DNA of 64,000 bases from contig DUCO01000007.1 of NCBI GenBank assembly GCA_012959765.1, positions 1,336-65,335 of the forward strand, in the 5' to 3' direction. How positions within the stretch are numbered: the stretch's first letter is position 1; every line of letters begins with the position of its first letter. Under the pieces are notes generated by a model. It did not search any database. It saw only the letters and a program-made list of their open reading frames with translations, and was not told the origin of the DNA. The position numbers and the translations under genes were made by a program. Positions 8,147 to 16,310 of the stretch are shown in pieces. The stretch comes from Dehalococcoidia bacterium. GTDB taxonomy: Bacteria > Chloroflexota > Dehalococcoidia > Lucifugimonadales > Lucifugimonadaceae.

Positions 8147-8611
8147 ATGATTGGACACATCGTGGAATACGTAGTGGTAATCGGAGTGCTTGGACTGGTT
8201 GTAATCCAACTCGTCCCTTACGGCAGATCTGACAAGAATCCGCCTGTAATTTCGGAGCCCGAATGGGACATCGCCGCCACGAGAGATCTCGTCGTTCGCG
8301 CTTGTTTCGATTGTCATTCGAACGAAACCTACTGGCCCTAGTATTCGAAAATTGCACCGATTTCGTGGTGGACTCAGAATCATGTCGATGAAGGCCGGAA
8401 TGATCTGAATTTTTCGGAATGGTCGTGGAGCTATGATGATGTCGATGAAATTGCCGAATCGGTCATGGATGGCGAGATGCCACCGAACTATTACAACCTG
8501 ATTCAGGGGTCTCGAAAGCTTTCGGAACGCGAGCGGGATTTGCTCATAAGAGGGTTAGTGTCGACATTTAACTACAGCGACAAAGCCCGGAGTAGTTCGG
8601 ACGATGACTAG
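8147..8611 (+). pseudogene. Haem-binding domain protein interrupted by an in-frame TAG
   Basis: ATG at 8147, preceded by GAGG, opens a 155-codon frame encoding one N-terminal membrane segment ([22 protein letters not shown]), a CFDCHSNET c-type haem motif (CxxCH) and a haem-binding-domain tail with SKIAPISWW, DLNFSEW and DGEMPPNYYNLI. The family motif after the haem site is WPWYS; here the second Trp codon is TAG at 8339-8341, giving WP-stop-YS. The frame stays open on both sides, so one base change has interrupted it. The truncated 64-residue product would keep CxxCH but lose the distal domain. Readthrough cannot be excluded but no evidence supports it. Confidence 0.82.
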
Positions 8612-8630
8612 AGTGCTGATGCTTCCATCA

Positions 8631-8661
8631 GGTTCCCTCCCCCGGTGAGGGAGAGAGAACC
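8631..8661. terminator. Imperfect hairpin between convergent broken genes
   Basis: GGTTCCCTCCCCC and GAGGGAGAGAGAACC can pair imperfectly around a short CGGT loop. It lies between the haem-binding pseudogene and the oppositely oriented uspA remnant, so it may act as a shared terminator or be a REP-like palindrome. No T run follows. Confidence 0.35.
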
Positions 8662-8668
8662 AAATCAA

Positions 8669-9195
8669 CTACGTAGCAACAGGCGGTATTACCAGCACTG
8701 GTCGGTGAGCCGACCGGATGGCCTTATCCGTCACACTCCCGATCACCCAGCGTTTGATACCGCAGCCCCGTGGGTTGCCATCGCAATGATGCTTCCCTCG
8801 GCAGCCGACGCCTCGCTAACGATCTGAAGCGATTGGATTGCCAACACGAACCACACAGCTCGTGCCTTGAGTCCTGCGGACTCTGCGCCTTTGGCGAAAG
8901 TCTGCAGGTATCGCCCTGCATTTTCTTCCATCAGCCTGGTGTCGAGTTCCTCTGCGTAGTGAACCGAGCCGTACCCGACTCCGCCCATGTCCATGCCGTA
9001 AACCGGTAGCTTGACCACCTCGGTAAAAACGAGTTCAGCTCCGGTTGCTCGAGCAAGTTCTGTCGCTGGAACTACTGCAGTCTCTGAAAGAGTGGAACCA
9101 TCGAGCGGTACAACGATGTGACGAATGAAGCTACTTCCAACACTTTCATTGTCGATATCTTCAGGTTGAAGAAGTTGTGGCCTATTCGGCAACAC
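8669..9195 (-). pseudogene. Universal stress protein UspA with a frameshift
   Basis: A UspA-fold protein: IRHIVVPLDGSTLSETAVVPA at the start, the central ELVFTEVVKLPVYG region and SIIAMATHG near the end. After MATHG the frame runs into AAVSNAG and a stop at 8743. In the neighbouring frame translation continues GCGIKRWVIGSVTDKAIRSAHRPVLVIPPVAT to a stop at 8669, exactly the missing ATP-loop (G-x2-G-x9-G-S/T) and last strand. The switch coincides with a GGGG run near 8772-8780, consistent with loss of one G. The start appears to be GTG at 9195. Either a real frameshift or a homopolymer error. Confidence 0.8.
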
Positions 9196-9350
9196 TTGGA
9201 ACTATCGCTGGCGACCTTACCTAGGCGGTCTCAGCATTCAAATTGGATAGTGTGCAGGGTGGTGTCTCAGGGGCAGTGCAGTTAGAGGATGTCGAACAAG
9301 ACGACTCCGACCAGCTAGCTGCGTAGTTCGAAAACCGCAATCAATTTCTG

Positions 9351-9386
9351 AAGTGGGTGCATCGGCAAATGCTGGTGCACCCGCTT
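9351..9386 (+). terminator. Stem-loop with T-rich tail in the 9196-9449 gap
   Basis: AAGTGGGTGCA at 9351-9361 pairs with TGCACCCGCTT at 9376-9386 (one mismatch), followed by TAGTTTAATT. It looks like an intrinsic terminator for plus-strand transcription, although both flanking genes are on the minus strand. The gap also holds a plus-strand stretch ending QLEDVEQDDSDQLAA with stop near 9330 that could be the tail of a lost gene. I found nothing else in it. Confidence 0.45.
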
Positions 9387-9449
9387 TAGTTTAATTCGAC
9401 CAACCAGGATTGCTATTCGTGCGATTCAACGGAAAGCGTTGGCGACGAT

Positions 9450-10367
9450 TTAATCGCGCGAAGCCGAATCGCCGTATGCAGACTTGAGTTTTGAGAACTC
9501 TTCGTCGGTTAGAGTTCCGTCGAGAGCTGCAACGTTTGCTTCCAGATGAGCAATGCTCGATGTGCCAGTAATTACCGTGGTTACATCTTCATGTTCGGCC
9601 GCGAACTGATAGCCCTTGCGAATTAGCTCTGATGCTTCACCACCTGACAGCCAGTCGAGCGTATTTCCACCGTCTTTTTCGCCCCACCCCGTCATTCTTT
9701 CGTTCAGCTTTTCGGGTCGAGTCAGCGTGAGTCGGACAGGTGCCATGTTCAATACACCTGTCGACGAGGCGGAAGCTGCCGGAAACGCATTTTTTGCCGC
9801 CCACTGGTTCATTATTCCGTACTTGAGCATTACTGAATCCCAAACATCGGGATCACACTGCATGGCAACCGACATCCCCTCGTGTTTCGGGTCCATCGTC
9901 AGCATTTCCGTCACCCCTAGAAACCGAGTTTTGCCCTGCTCCTTGAGCCGCAACATCGTTGGAATGTACATCTCGGCAACCTGGTCGTAGTTTTCGGGGA
10001 GTACACCGTGAATCTGGAAGATATCGGTATAGTCGGTGTTCAGGCTTTCAAGGCTCTGCTCAAGTGAACGAACTATCACGTCTGGATCAGTAACAAGGCT
10101 ATCGGGAAACCGGTACGACCACTTCGTTGCGATGAGATACGAGTCGCGTGCGTGACCTTCTAAAGCCCTGCCCAGCATTGCCTCTGCTTCGCCGTAGGCT
10201 TGAGCCGTATCGAACAGGTTTACTCCCAGCTCGAGAGCACGCGTAATCAGTGCCTTGCGGCCCGCATCATCTACGCCCGTGGTCTCTCCGAACTTCGACG
10301 GACCACCGGTTCCGTAGCTCAGGAGTGAAACGTCTACGCCGGTGTTCCCAAGTTTTCTGTATTGCAA
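9450..10367 (-). CDS. Aldo/keto reductase
   Basis: A 305-residue NADPH-dependent aldo/keto reductase with the (beta/alpha)8 fold. The catalytic tetrad is present: Asp53 and Tyr58 in FDTAQAYGEAE, Lys82 in ATKW and His120 in IFQIHG. N-terminal YRKLGNTGVDVSLLSYGTGG and C-terminal VITGTSSIAHLEANVAAL are characteristic. The gene starts 16 bases after the stop of an alcohol dehydrogenase gene, so the two are probably one transcript for interconverting carbonyls and alcohols. Substrate unknown. Confidence 0.92.
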   Translation of the reverse strand: MQYRKLGNTGVDVSLLSYGTGGPSKFGETTGVDDAGRKALITRALELGVNLFDTAQAYGEAEAMLGRALEGHARDSYLIATKWSYRFPDSLVTDPDVIVRSLEQSLESLNTDYTDIFQIHGVLPENYDQVAEMYIPTMLRLKEQGKTRFLGVTEMLTMDPKHEGMSVAMQCDPDVWDSVMLKYGIMNQWAAKNAFPAASASSTGVLNMAPVRLTLTRPEKLNERMTGWGEKDGGNTLDWLSGGEASELIRKGYQFAAEHEDVTTVITGTSSIAHLEANVAALDGTLTDEEFSKLKSAYGDSASRD

Positions 10368-10383
10368 TTGTTATTTGGGTTTC

Positions 10384-11433
10384 TTAGTACTCGAGGATTG
10401 CGCGACCAAGTATCTTGCCACTTTGTAGGTCGTCGCACGCTTCGTTGATCTGGTCAAGGGTGTATCGCTTCGTCACCAGCTTATCGAGTGGAAACTTGCC
10501 CTCTTTGTACAAGCGCAAGTACATGTCGAAATCTTTGTCGGGGTACGTTGCGCCGAGCGAGCCGCGGTACTGACGCTGGTGGAACATGAAATGCCCCGGC
10601 CAGATGGTCATCTCAGGACCCGGCATGCCGATCATCACCGCCATTCCACCAACGTTGTCGGCACCAGAACCACCGCTGCGGGTTACAGGGAGGATCTGTT
10701 CATTTGTGATGCGAAGTCCAATGGCATCGAAGGCGTAATCGACCCCGCCGTTGGTCATTTCAATGATCGCCTCGATCGGGTCAACCTTGCTTGAGTTGAC
10801 CGTGTGGGTGGCACCGAACTGTTTGGCAAATTCGAGTTTTTCGTCGTCGATATCAACGGCGATGATTGGGTAGGCATTGATTACGGAGGCCATCATTATT
10901 GCCGATATGCCAACTCCGCCAACACCGAATACGGCAACCGATTCGCCGGGGCGGACTTTGGCTGTGTGAGTTACAGCGCCGGCGCCAGTGAGAACTGCGC
11001 AACCGACGATTGATGAAAGATCACGGGGAGAATCGTCTTCTACCTTGACCGCATATCCGCCCCACACAATCGCATCTTCACCCCATGTGTACGTTGCGCC
11101 TTCAAGTGGCTGTTCGTTCCACGTCACCCCGCCTGAAGGGGCACGCCAGCGACCCTGTATTGGCTCACGGGGAACCCACGTAACAATTGCTGCATCGCCT
11201 TCTTTGAGATGTGTGATATTGGAGCCGATATGAGTTACGACTCCAAACCCTTCGTGCCCGAGCAAACTTGGCGTTGGACCCTCGGGGTTGTGCATCTGGT
11301 GCAGCTGCGAATGGCATACGCCACTTGAGTAGAGCTTAACGACTACCTGATCGGGTTGAGGATCAGGAATGTTTACCTCGTCAATGACCAGTTCTTTGCC
11401 GTGCTCGACATGAATAGCGGCTCTGCTTTTCAT
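10384..11433 (-). CDS. Zinc-dependent alcohol dehydrogenase lacking the structural zinc site
   Basis: A 349-residue medium-chain dehydrogenase. Catalytic zinc ligands are Cys40 (GVCHSQ), His60-Glu61 (LLGHEGFG) and Cys145 (VGCAVLTG). The NAD-binding fold has FGVGGVGISAIMMA then IAVDIDDEKL. The stretch from about 80 to 115, where most zinc alcohol dehydrogenases carry four cysteines for the structural zinc, contains none and reads WVPREPIQGRWRAPSGG. Otherwise it resembles class III/NDMA-dependent enzymes, with GAGAVTHTAKVRPGESVAV. Oxidises an alcohol or reduces an aldehyde in the cytosol. Upstream member of a pair with the aldo/keto reductase. Confidence 0.9.
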   Translation of the reverse strand: MKSRAAIHVEHGKELVIDEVNIPDPQPDQVVVKLYSSGVCHSQLHQMHNPEGPTPSLLGHEGFGVVTHIGSNITHLKEGDAAIVTWVPREPIQGRWRAPSGGVTWNEQPLEGATYTWGEDAIVWGGYAVKVEDDSPRDLSSIVGCAVLTGAGAVTHTAKVRPGESVAVFGVGGVGISAIMMASVINAYPIIAVDIDDEKLEFAKQFGATHTVNSSKVDPIEAIIEMTNGGVDYAFDAIGLRITNEQILPVTRSGGSGADNVGGMAVMIGMPGPEMTIWPGHFMFHQRQYRGSLGATYPDKDFDMYLRLYKEGKFPLDKLVTKRYTLDQINEACDDLQSGKILGRAILEY

Positions 11434-11695
11434 CGTTGCCTGTTCCTCTGCCGGTTAGCTGTGCACCCGGCCAATTAACGTGTTTGCACCCGAACGATTC
11501 TAATAGGCCGCAAGTTTAGCATTGGGCAGCGCGGGTACGGAGGGAGCGCGCACCGATTCGACAGATGGAAAGACCTGTTTATTTTTGCTCCGCTGGATGT
11601 CGAAACGACCGCTAATCCTATTTACACTGGGTCCTTATCTTTCCAGATGAACAAACAACCGTGTCTCAAATTTACGACTGCTGCCTTCGACAATA

Positions 11696-12544
11696 ATGAT
11701 TGACCTCTTTCCGCTTGATGCACCGCCGGAGCAACTAATCATTCTTGGTGGGTTCACCTTTTTGTTGGGGATCTTCGCGGGAATGGTTGGGCTCGCGCTC
11801 GGCGCCATACGGTACCCAGTGTTGTTGGTGATGGGATTCAATCCCTTAGTGGCGGCAGGTACGAACCTTGGAGTATCGATACTCGGTGGTGCTGCCGCAT
11901 CGTGGCCACACTGGCGCGAAGGCAGAGTAATCGGGCGAGTCGTGGTGGTGATCGGCCTGCCCACGATTATCGGCGCCCTTCTAGGCGGGTTATTTGCCGA
12001 TGACGTTCGAGTGTGGATTCTGCTTGCGGGAATAGCGTCTCTTCAGGCGATCTCTGCAACGACAACATTTTTACAATGGCGGATCATCCGCCGCCGCCTG
12101 CACCAATCGGCAGTCAATGGCAAATAAGGTTCTACAGAAAGCTCGTCGCACGGTGTATCACTGAAGCCTCATTCTCAGGTTTTGTATGGCGGAATTGGCC
12201 TGGTAATAGGCATTGTCACCGGGGCTTCTGGTCTCTTTCTAGCGTTTTTGCGAATTCCAGTCCTGATCAACGTGCTACGTACGGGGCCTCGTTACGCAGT
12301 AGGTACGAACAACGCCATCAGCGTGCTCACAGCAATATTTGGATTCCTAGGGCATGCCGTGAACATGAATTTTGATGTATCGGTTCTTGCAGTTATGGGC
12401 ACCAGCGGGATGATCGGAAGTTTTATTGGTGCGAAGCAAACGGGCCGAGTGAGTCCGGTAACCATGCGACTGGTTATAGCGATTTTACTGGCAGCGTCGA
12501 TGCCCATCATCGTGATGCGAATCTTTTCGGAATATCCGAACTAA
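11696..12544 (+). pseudogene. TauE/SafE family membrane exporter split by an in-frame TAA
   Basis: Two halves of a TauE/SafE (DUF81) permease lie in one frame. The first, from ATG 11696, encodes FLLGIFAGMVGLALGAIRYPVLLVMGFNP and LVAAGTNLGVSILGGAAAS with about four membrane segments. The second encodes LYGGIGLVIGIVTGASGLFLAFLRIPVLI, then YAVGTNNAISVLTAIFGFLGH, through MPIIVMRIFSEYPN. TAA at 12125-12127 interrupts the cytoplasmic linker, and the frame continues uninterrupted to 12544. Combined length of about 280 codons matches intact family members, which export sulfite, sulfoacetate or similar anions. TTG at 12182 could start a separate half-protein, so a two-chain transporter is a less likely alternative to a nonsense mutation. 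Confidence 0.78.
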
Positions 12545-12576
12545 TTCGCACCACGACGTTCGTTTCAGATTGCTGA

Positions 12577-13734
12577 CTAACCACCAAGCAGCGTTGCGAT
12601 GTCGACTTCGCAGATTGCAAGGACAGTGAAGAGGCTGAGATCGGGTGCCCCGCCAGCTAACAGGTCGGCGATTTTTTCTTCACCAATTTCCGTAGTCAGG
12701 CAGATGATCTGTTCTTCTGTGAACGGAAGATCGAGATCGGCGATGTCTTCGGGTACTTCGATCTGAAGGGTTGGCAGAATCACAGGATCCACCAAAACTT
12801 CCGGATCTAGTTCAATCGGTAAAGTCGCACTTTCAAGCAGTTCTTCTCTCGAGATGCCGCAGGTGCCAAGTGCTGCCAGAATCGGGCCGAGTTGCGATAG
12901 ATCGGGCTCCGCTGATGTCGTATCGAACAACGTCAGCGCATCTTCGCCAATCTCACCGAGAACACATCCGATCTGATCGGTAGTTACGCCGAGTTCCTCG
13001 AACTGCTCATCCTGAATAGCGCCACATTCGATGAATAGCGGGAATAGCTCTCCGACTGCAGCGAAATCTATCGCGTCGGCTGAAGCGAGTCCCGTCAGAT
13101 CTTCGAGTCCGGTCGGACCAACTCCGTTTACAACACACTCAATCGCATCGATGCCACCGAGTTCGCCGAATCCGTACATGGTGTCTGTTGAAGACAGGGC
13201 TGCACGTTCGTTGTGATCTAGGCAGAACACACCCTGAAGAGAGCTGATAATCGAATCGGTTGCCGGTGTTTCGGTAAACAATCCAGCCGCCGACATTCCA
13301 CCGATTTTCTCGCTGATGCAAATGATCGTAGCGTCGCTGAGCCCACCGGCTTCTCGAGCCAGTTGTCCAACGAACACTGCCTGCACCGTGTCATCGCTCA
13401 AACATGCGTCAACTGCGTCGGCTTCTACTGTGGTCAACTTGTCAGGTCCCAAATCAGATTCCAGCATTGCCAGCACTCGGTCGAGCCCACCAAGGGCATC
13501 AGCGGCACATGAAGCTTCTGATTCGGTAAGTGCATTGTAGAAGGCAACAGGATCGGCAAGCGGGTCGATTTCGATCGGGGCAACCGGAACAGGAGTTGGC
13601 GTCGGTGTCGGAGGCACTGGAGTTGCTGTTGGCGGCACGGGGGTGGCAGTTGGCTCGGTTGCGCCACCACACGCAATAACAACAGCCATGATGGCTGCTA
13701 TTGCTAGGAGTATTAACGATTTCTGGCGAAACAT
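12577..13734 (-). CDS. Lipoprotein with proline linker and repeated two-cysteine helical modules
   Basis: ATG at 13734 is preferred: GGAGA lies about 9 bases upstream, and MFRQKSLILLAIAAIMAVVIAC is a complete lipoprotein signal with lipidated Cys22. A Thr-Pro-Val-Pro-rich linker of about 25 residues follows, typical of Chloroflexota surface lipoproteins. The rest contains about five degenerate repeats of 45-60 residues, each with an early and a late Cys: for example QIGCVLGEIGEDAL to LGTCGISREEL, and QIICLTTEIGEEKI to LAICEVDIATLL. The repeats look helical and acidic. No known family is recognised and function is unknown. It is convergent with the broken TauE/SafE gene. Confidence 0.8.
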   Translation of the reverse strand: MFRQKSLILLAIAAIMAVVIACGGATEPTATPVPPTATPVPPTPTPTPVPVAPIEIDPLADPVAFYNALTESEASCAADALGGLDRVLAMLESDLGPDKLTTVEADAVDACLSDDTVQAVFVGQLAREAGGLSDATIICISEKIGGMSAAGLFTETPATDSIISSLQGVFCLDHNERAALSSTDTMYGFGELGGIDAIECVVNGVGPTGLEDLTGLASADAIDFAAVGELFPLFIECGAIQDEQFEELGVTTDQIGCVLGEIGEDALTLFDTTSAEPDLSQLGPILAALGTCGISREELLESATLPIELDPEVLVDPVILPTLQIEVPEDIADLDLPFTEEQIICLTTEIGEEKIADLLAGGAPDLSLFTVLAICEVDIATLLGG

Positions 13735-13891
13735 TTCGGCGTTCTCCGACCCAATCAAGGGCATGTGTACAAACGGTGCCGTGCCATCACTCAATATAAG
13801 TTTAAGTCGAAATCGTTACTGGCGTATTTCGATAACAGCGTTCTTTCGTACTATCTCGGTGAGGAAATACGTGGGGTAAACGCAATAAGTT

Positions 13892-15127
13892 CTATTCGGG
13901 AAGGCCCTGCAGTTCACGCCTGAACAAACTCAGTGCGCCCATCGCAGCGCGCTGCCTATCGGGTCCGCCTCTGCCAGCAGATCGCACATGGCGAGTTCGT
14001 TCGCCATTTGGACCCGAAACCACGATGTGTGTTTCGCCTTTGCCCAGATTCACGGCTCGCTGATCGCCCTCTTCCGCACCGTGAACGGCAATACCGTAGG
14101 TTGCTCCAGACGATTTCCTGATCGCTCGTGCCAGTGCGGCTGCTCGTTCGACAGCATCTGCGAACGGAGGAGTTTCACCGCCGTCTCTCGCAACTTTTTC
14201 GAGCGCATCGTTCGTGTTCACAATAGAACTCTGCAGCAATGCTGAATCGGCAGCTTTCTGGATAGCCGATGCCACGGCACCTCCGCTGAGATCTTCGCAA
14301 GTAGCCACAGTTGCGTTGTTGCTGGATAAGAGTTCGCCAACCACCGACTCGATCGTTTTAGCATCGACAGCGAATATGTTGTCGCCAAGAAGTTTTCGAA
14401 CTTCAACGTCAACCACGTCGATCAGCTTGTCGGCTTCTTCGATGCTCTCAGCGAGAGCCGCAATTCGCACGTCGACCTGCCCCGGGTGAGCCAGAACGCC
14501 AACAGTAGGGTTCTTCGATTCGGCGATCAGGTGGCCAATACGATCGTCGACCGCGCTTTCTCCAATATCGGCGACTTTAAGAATGCGGTAGTGAATCATC
14601 TGAGTAAGACCGTACTTCTCACGCAGGTAGGGGATTACTTCGTTTTCTACGAGCCATTTCATCTCGAACGGCACGCCAGGAAGGCTAATCGTCACACCAC
14701 GGTCGGTCTCGACAATAAACGCCGGCGCTGTTCCGTTCGGGTTTTTCACCACGATGGCACCGCTTGGAATCTGGGCCTGGCGTTCGTTGTTCTTGGTAAG
14801 GATGAAACCACGCTTCTGGAACCGCTCACGAAGCTCGACGAGCGAATCGGGATCGGTAACAACTTCGCGCCCGGTAACTTTGGCGATTGCTTCACGGGTT
14901 AGATCGTCCTGAGTCGGGCCAATGCCACCACCTGTGATCACGACGTCAGAGCGGTCGAGCGCACGATCAAGGGTTTCGACCATACGGTCCATATTGTCGC
15001 CAACCGTTGTTTTGTAGAACAGGTTCACGCCGCTTTCGGCCAGGCGTTGTGCGATCCACGAGGCGTTCGTGTCGACGATCTGGCCGAGCAGTAGTTCCGA
15101 GCCGATGGAGACGATTTCTGCATTCAT
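13892..15127 (-). CDS. cinA: CinA family protein (MoCF domain plus divergent nicotinamide-nucleotide amidase domain)
   Basis: A 411-residue CinA. The N-terminal MoCF/COG1058 domain is well conserved: IVSIGSELLLGQIVDTNASWIAQRL, VVITGGGIGPTQDDLTREA and ISLPGVPFEMKWL, predicted to have ADP-ribose pyrophosphatase-type activity. The C-terminal PncC-like amidase domain is diverged: the usual AESCTGG appears as TCEDLSGG, so the Ser of ESC is replaced by Asp and deamidase activity may be lost. Later blocks such as GIAVHGAEEG are recognisable. Classical CinA is damage- or competence-inducible. The divergent promoter region upstream carries two SOS-box-like palindromes, whose centre is about 230 bases from this start. 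Confidence 0.88.
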   Translation of the reverse strand: MNAEIVSIGSELLLGQIVDTNASWIAQRLAESGVNLFYKTTVGDNMDRMVETLDRALDRSDVVITGGGIGPTQDDLTREAIAKVTGREVVTDPDSLVELRERFQKRGFILTKNNERQAQIPSGAIVVKNPNGTAPAFIVETDRGVTISLPGVPFEMKWLVENEVIPYLREKYGLTQMIHYRILKVADIGESAVDDRIGHLIAESKNPTVGVLAHPGQVDVRIAALAESIEEADKLIDVVDVEVRKLLGDNIFAVDAKTIESVVGELLSSNNATVATCEDLSGGAVASAIQKAADSALLQSSIVNTNDALEKVARDGGETPPFADAVERAAALARAIRKSSGATYGIAVHGAEEGDQRAVNLGKGETHIVVSGPNGERTRHVRSAGRGGPDRQRAAMGALSLFRRELQGLPE

Positions 15128-15327
15128 ATGAGAGTTGTGCCGTTTTTTTCTGTTTCTTGGTTCAAGAAGAAATGAACGGCACTCAACGTAGTGCCGAATT
15201 CGTTTCGGGTCAATAAACGGAATTGGTGAATCTTGTTGTTGGACAGAACTTATTTATCGCTTGGATGCACTTTCCAGCGATGGTGGTTCGATTGGCGCGA
15301 TGCCGTATTAGCGGGTGCTAGAACCAC

Positions 15328-15369
15328 TTGACTTATTAGAACAGATGTTCAATACTAGAACAATAGTTC
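15328..15369 (+). promoter_or_regulatory. Promoter with two SOS-box-like palindromes
   Basis: TTGACT at 15328-15333 and AATACT at 15351-15356 form a -35/-10 pair with a 17-base spacer. GAACAGATGTTC (15339-15350) lies in the spacer and GAACAATAGTTC (15358-15369) just downstream of the -10. Extended contexts are ATTAGAACAGATGTTC and CTAGAACAATAGTTCTAAT. GAAC-N4-GTTC is the LexA-binding form known from Firmicutes and Actinobacteria, and the recA upstream region here has ATTAGCACAAGTGTTCTAAT. A repressor on these sites would block polymerase. The start codon of the downstream gene is 57 bases after the second palindrome. The rest of the 15128-15425 gap shows nothing else I can name. Confidence 0.75.
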
Positions 15370-15425
15370 TAATAAGTAATGGATAAGACAAGCGCCAAGT
15401 GAGCCGTAGTTCCTAAGAGGTCAAG

Positions 15426-16256
15426 ATGAGTTCGATCGCCACCGCAACTGTTACGCCGGAAAAACGTGTGGATTCTGGGAGTTCAGGTCGGGCGGCGTCC
15501 GGGTTTTACGGAGCGACTCAAAATGGCAGCCAGCCGGTTCGAGGACTTCGTGAAGTTACCAGTGGCTACGCACAAAAAACTGTTGGCGAATCCGCCGGTA
15601 CAGGTAGCTCAAACAATGGGTTAAATGCTGCGTTGGCGCAGATTGTTCAAAGTGTCACCAATCGTAATAAAGCGACTGGCGGTTCGAAGATCATCACGGT
15701 TGATCTGGCTGAGGGTGAGAGTGTGCAGGAGTTTTCGACTCGACTGCGGATGTTGCTGATGTTCATGAACCGCGACGAAGGTTCTGTTTCGGCGACGGTT
15801 TCTCCTTCTTTTCAAAACGATACCTACCCGGCGATGCTTGCTCTTGTGAAGACTTTTGAGAGCTCCGGTACGAGCGGCGATTGGCGTCCGGACGGGCCGC
15901 GAGCTATTCGAATGGGCAAGGCAAGACACCTGTTTGTGAGTGTCGATATGCCGGTTGCAGATCGGAGCGCTTCACCAGACACGCTTATCGAGATTGTTGC
16001 TGCGCACAGGATCAGTTCTGAGTGGTACGACCTGCGTGTGAGTCCACGGGCTCCCTCTACGGGAATGACCACTGTGTTGTTTGGGGTTCCTGCTGCCTCT
16101 GGTGGTGGCGGTGCGGATTCTTTGCACGCCAGTTCGGTGTTCACCAATTCGGTGTTCAAACGTGAGCGCGCTAAGAATCTTTCGGGCAGACCCGGTGGGA
16201 TTCACTTTTCACGTCTTTCATCTATGGCGAATTGGTCGGCTACTACGGCTGTTTGA
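15426..16256 (+). CDS. Unrecognised protein behind tandem SOS-type palindromes
   Basis: A 276-residue protein I do not recognise. The first 70 residues are rich in Ser, Gly, Thr and Ala and probably disordered. Residues about 85-215 look folded: KIITVDLAEGESVQEFSTRLRMLLMFMNRDEG, then DTLIEIVAAHRISSEWYDLRV and MTTVLFGVPA. The C-terminus is basic and Ser-rich. There is no signal peptide, membrane segment or nuclease motif. TAAGAGG lies about 5 bases before the ATG. The Cys-cluster HTH gene follows after 54 bases. By context it may belong to the DNA-damage response, for instance as a division inhibitor or mutasome accessory protein, but that is only inference. Confidence 0.75.
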   Translation: MSSIATATVTPEKRVDSGSSGRAASGFYGATQNGSQPVRGLREVTSGYAQKTVGESAGTGSSNNGLNAALAQIVQSVTNRNKATGGSKIITVDLAEGESVQEFSTRLRMLLMFMNRDEGSVSATVSPSFQNDTYPAMLALVKTFESSGTSGDWRPDGPRAIRMGKARHLFVSVDMPVADRSASPDTLIEIVAAHRISSEWYDLRVSPRAPSTGMTTVLFGVPAASGGGGADSLHASSVFTNSVFKRERAKNLSGRPGGIHFSRLSSMANWSATTAV

Positions 16257-16310
16257 GTTCATTTTCCTTTATTTATTTCTAATTGACTGGTCTGTTCGGA
16301 GATTTCTTTT

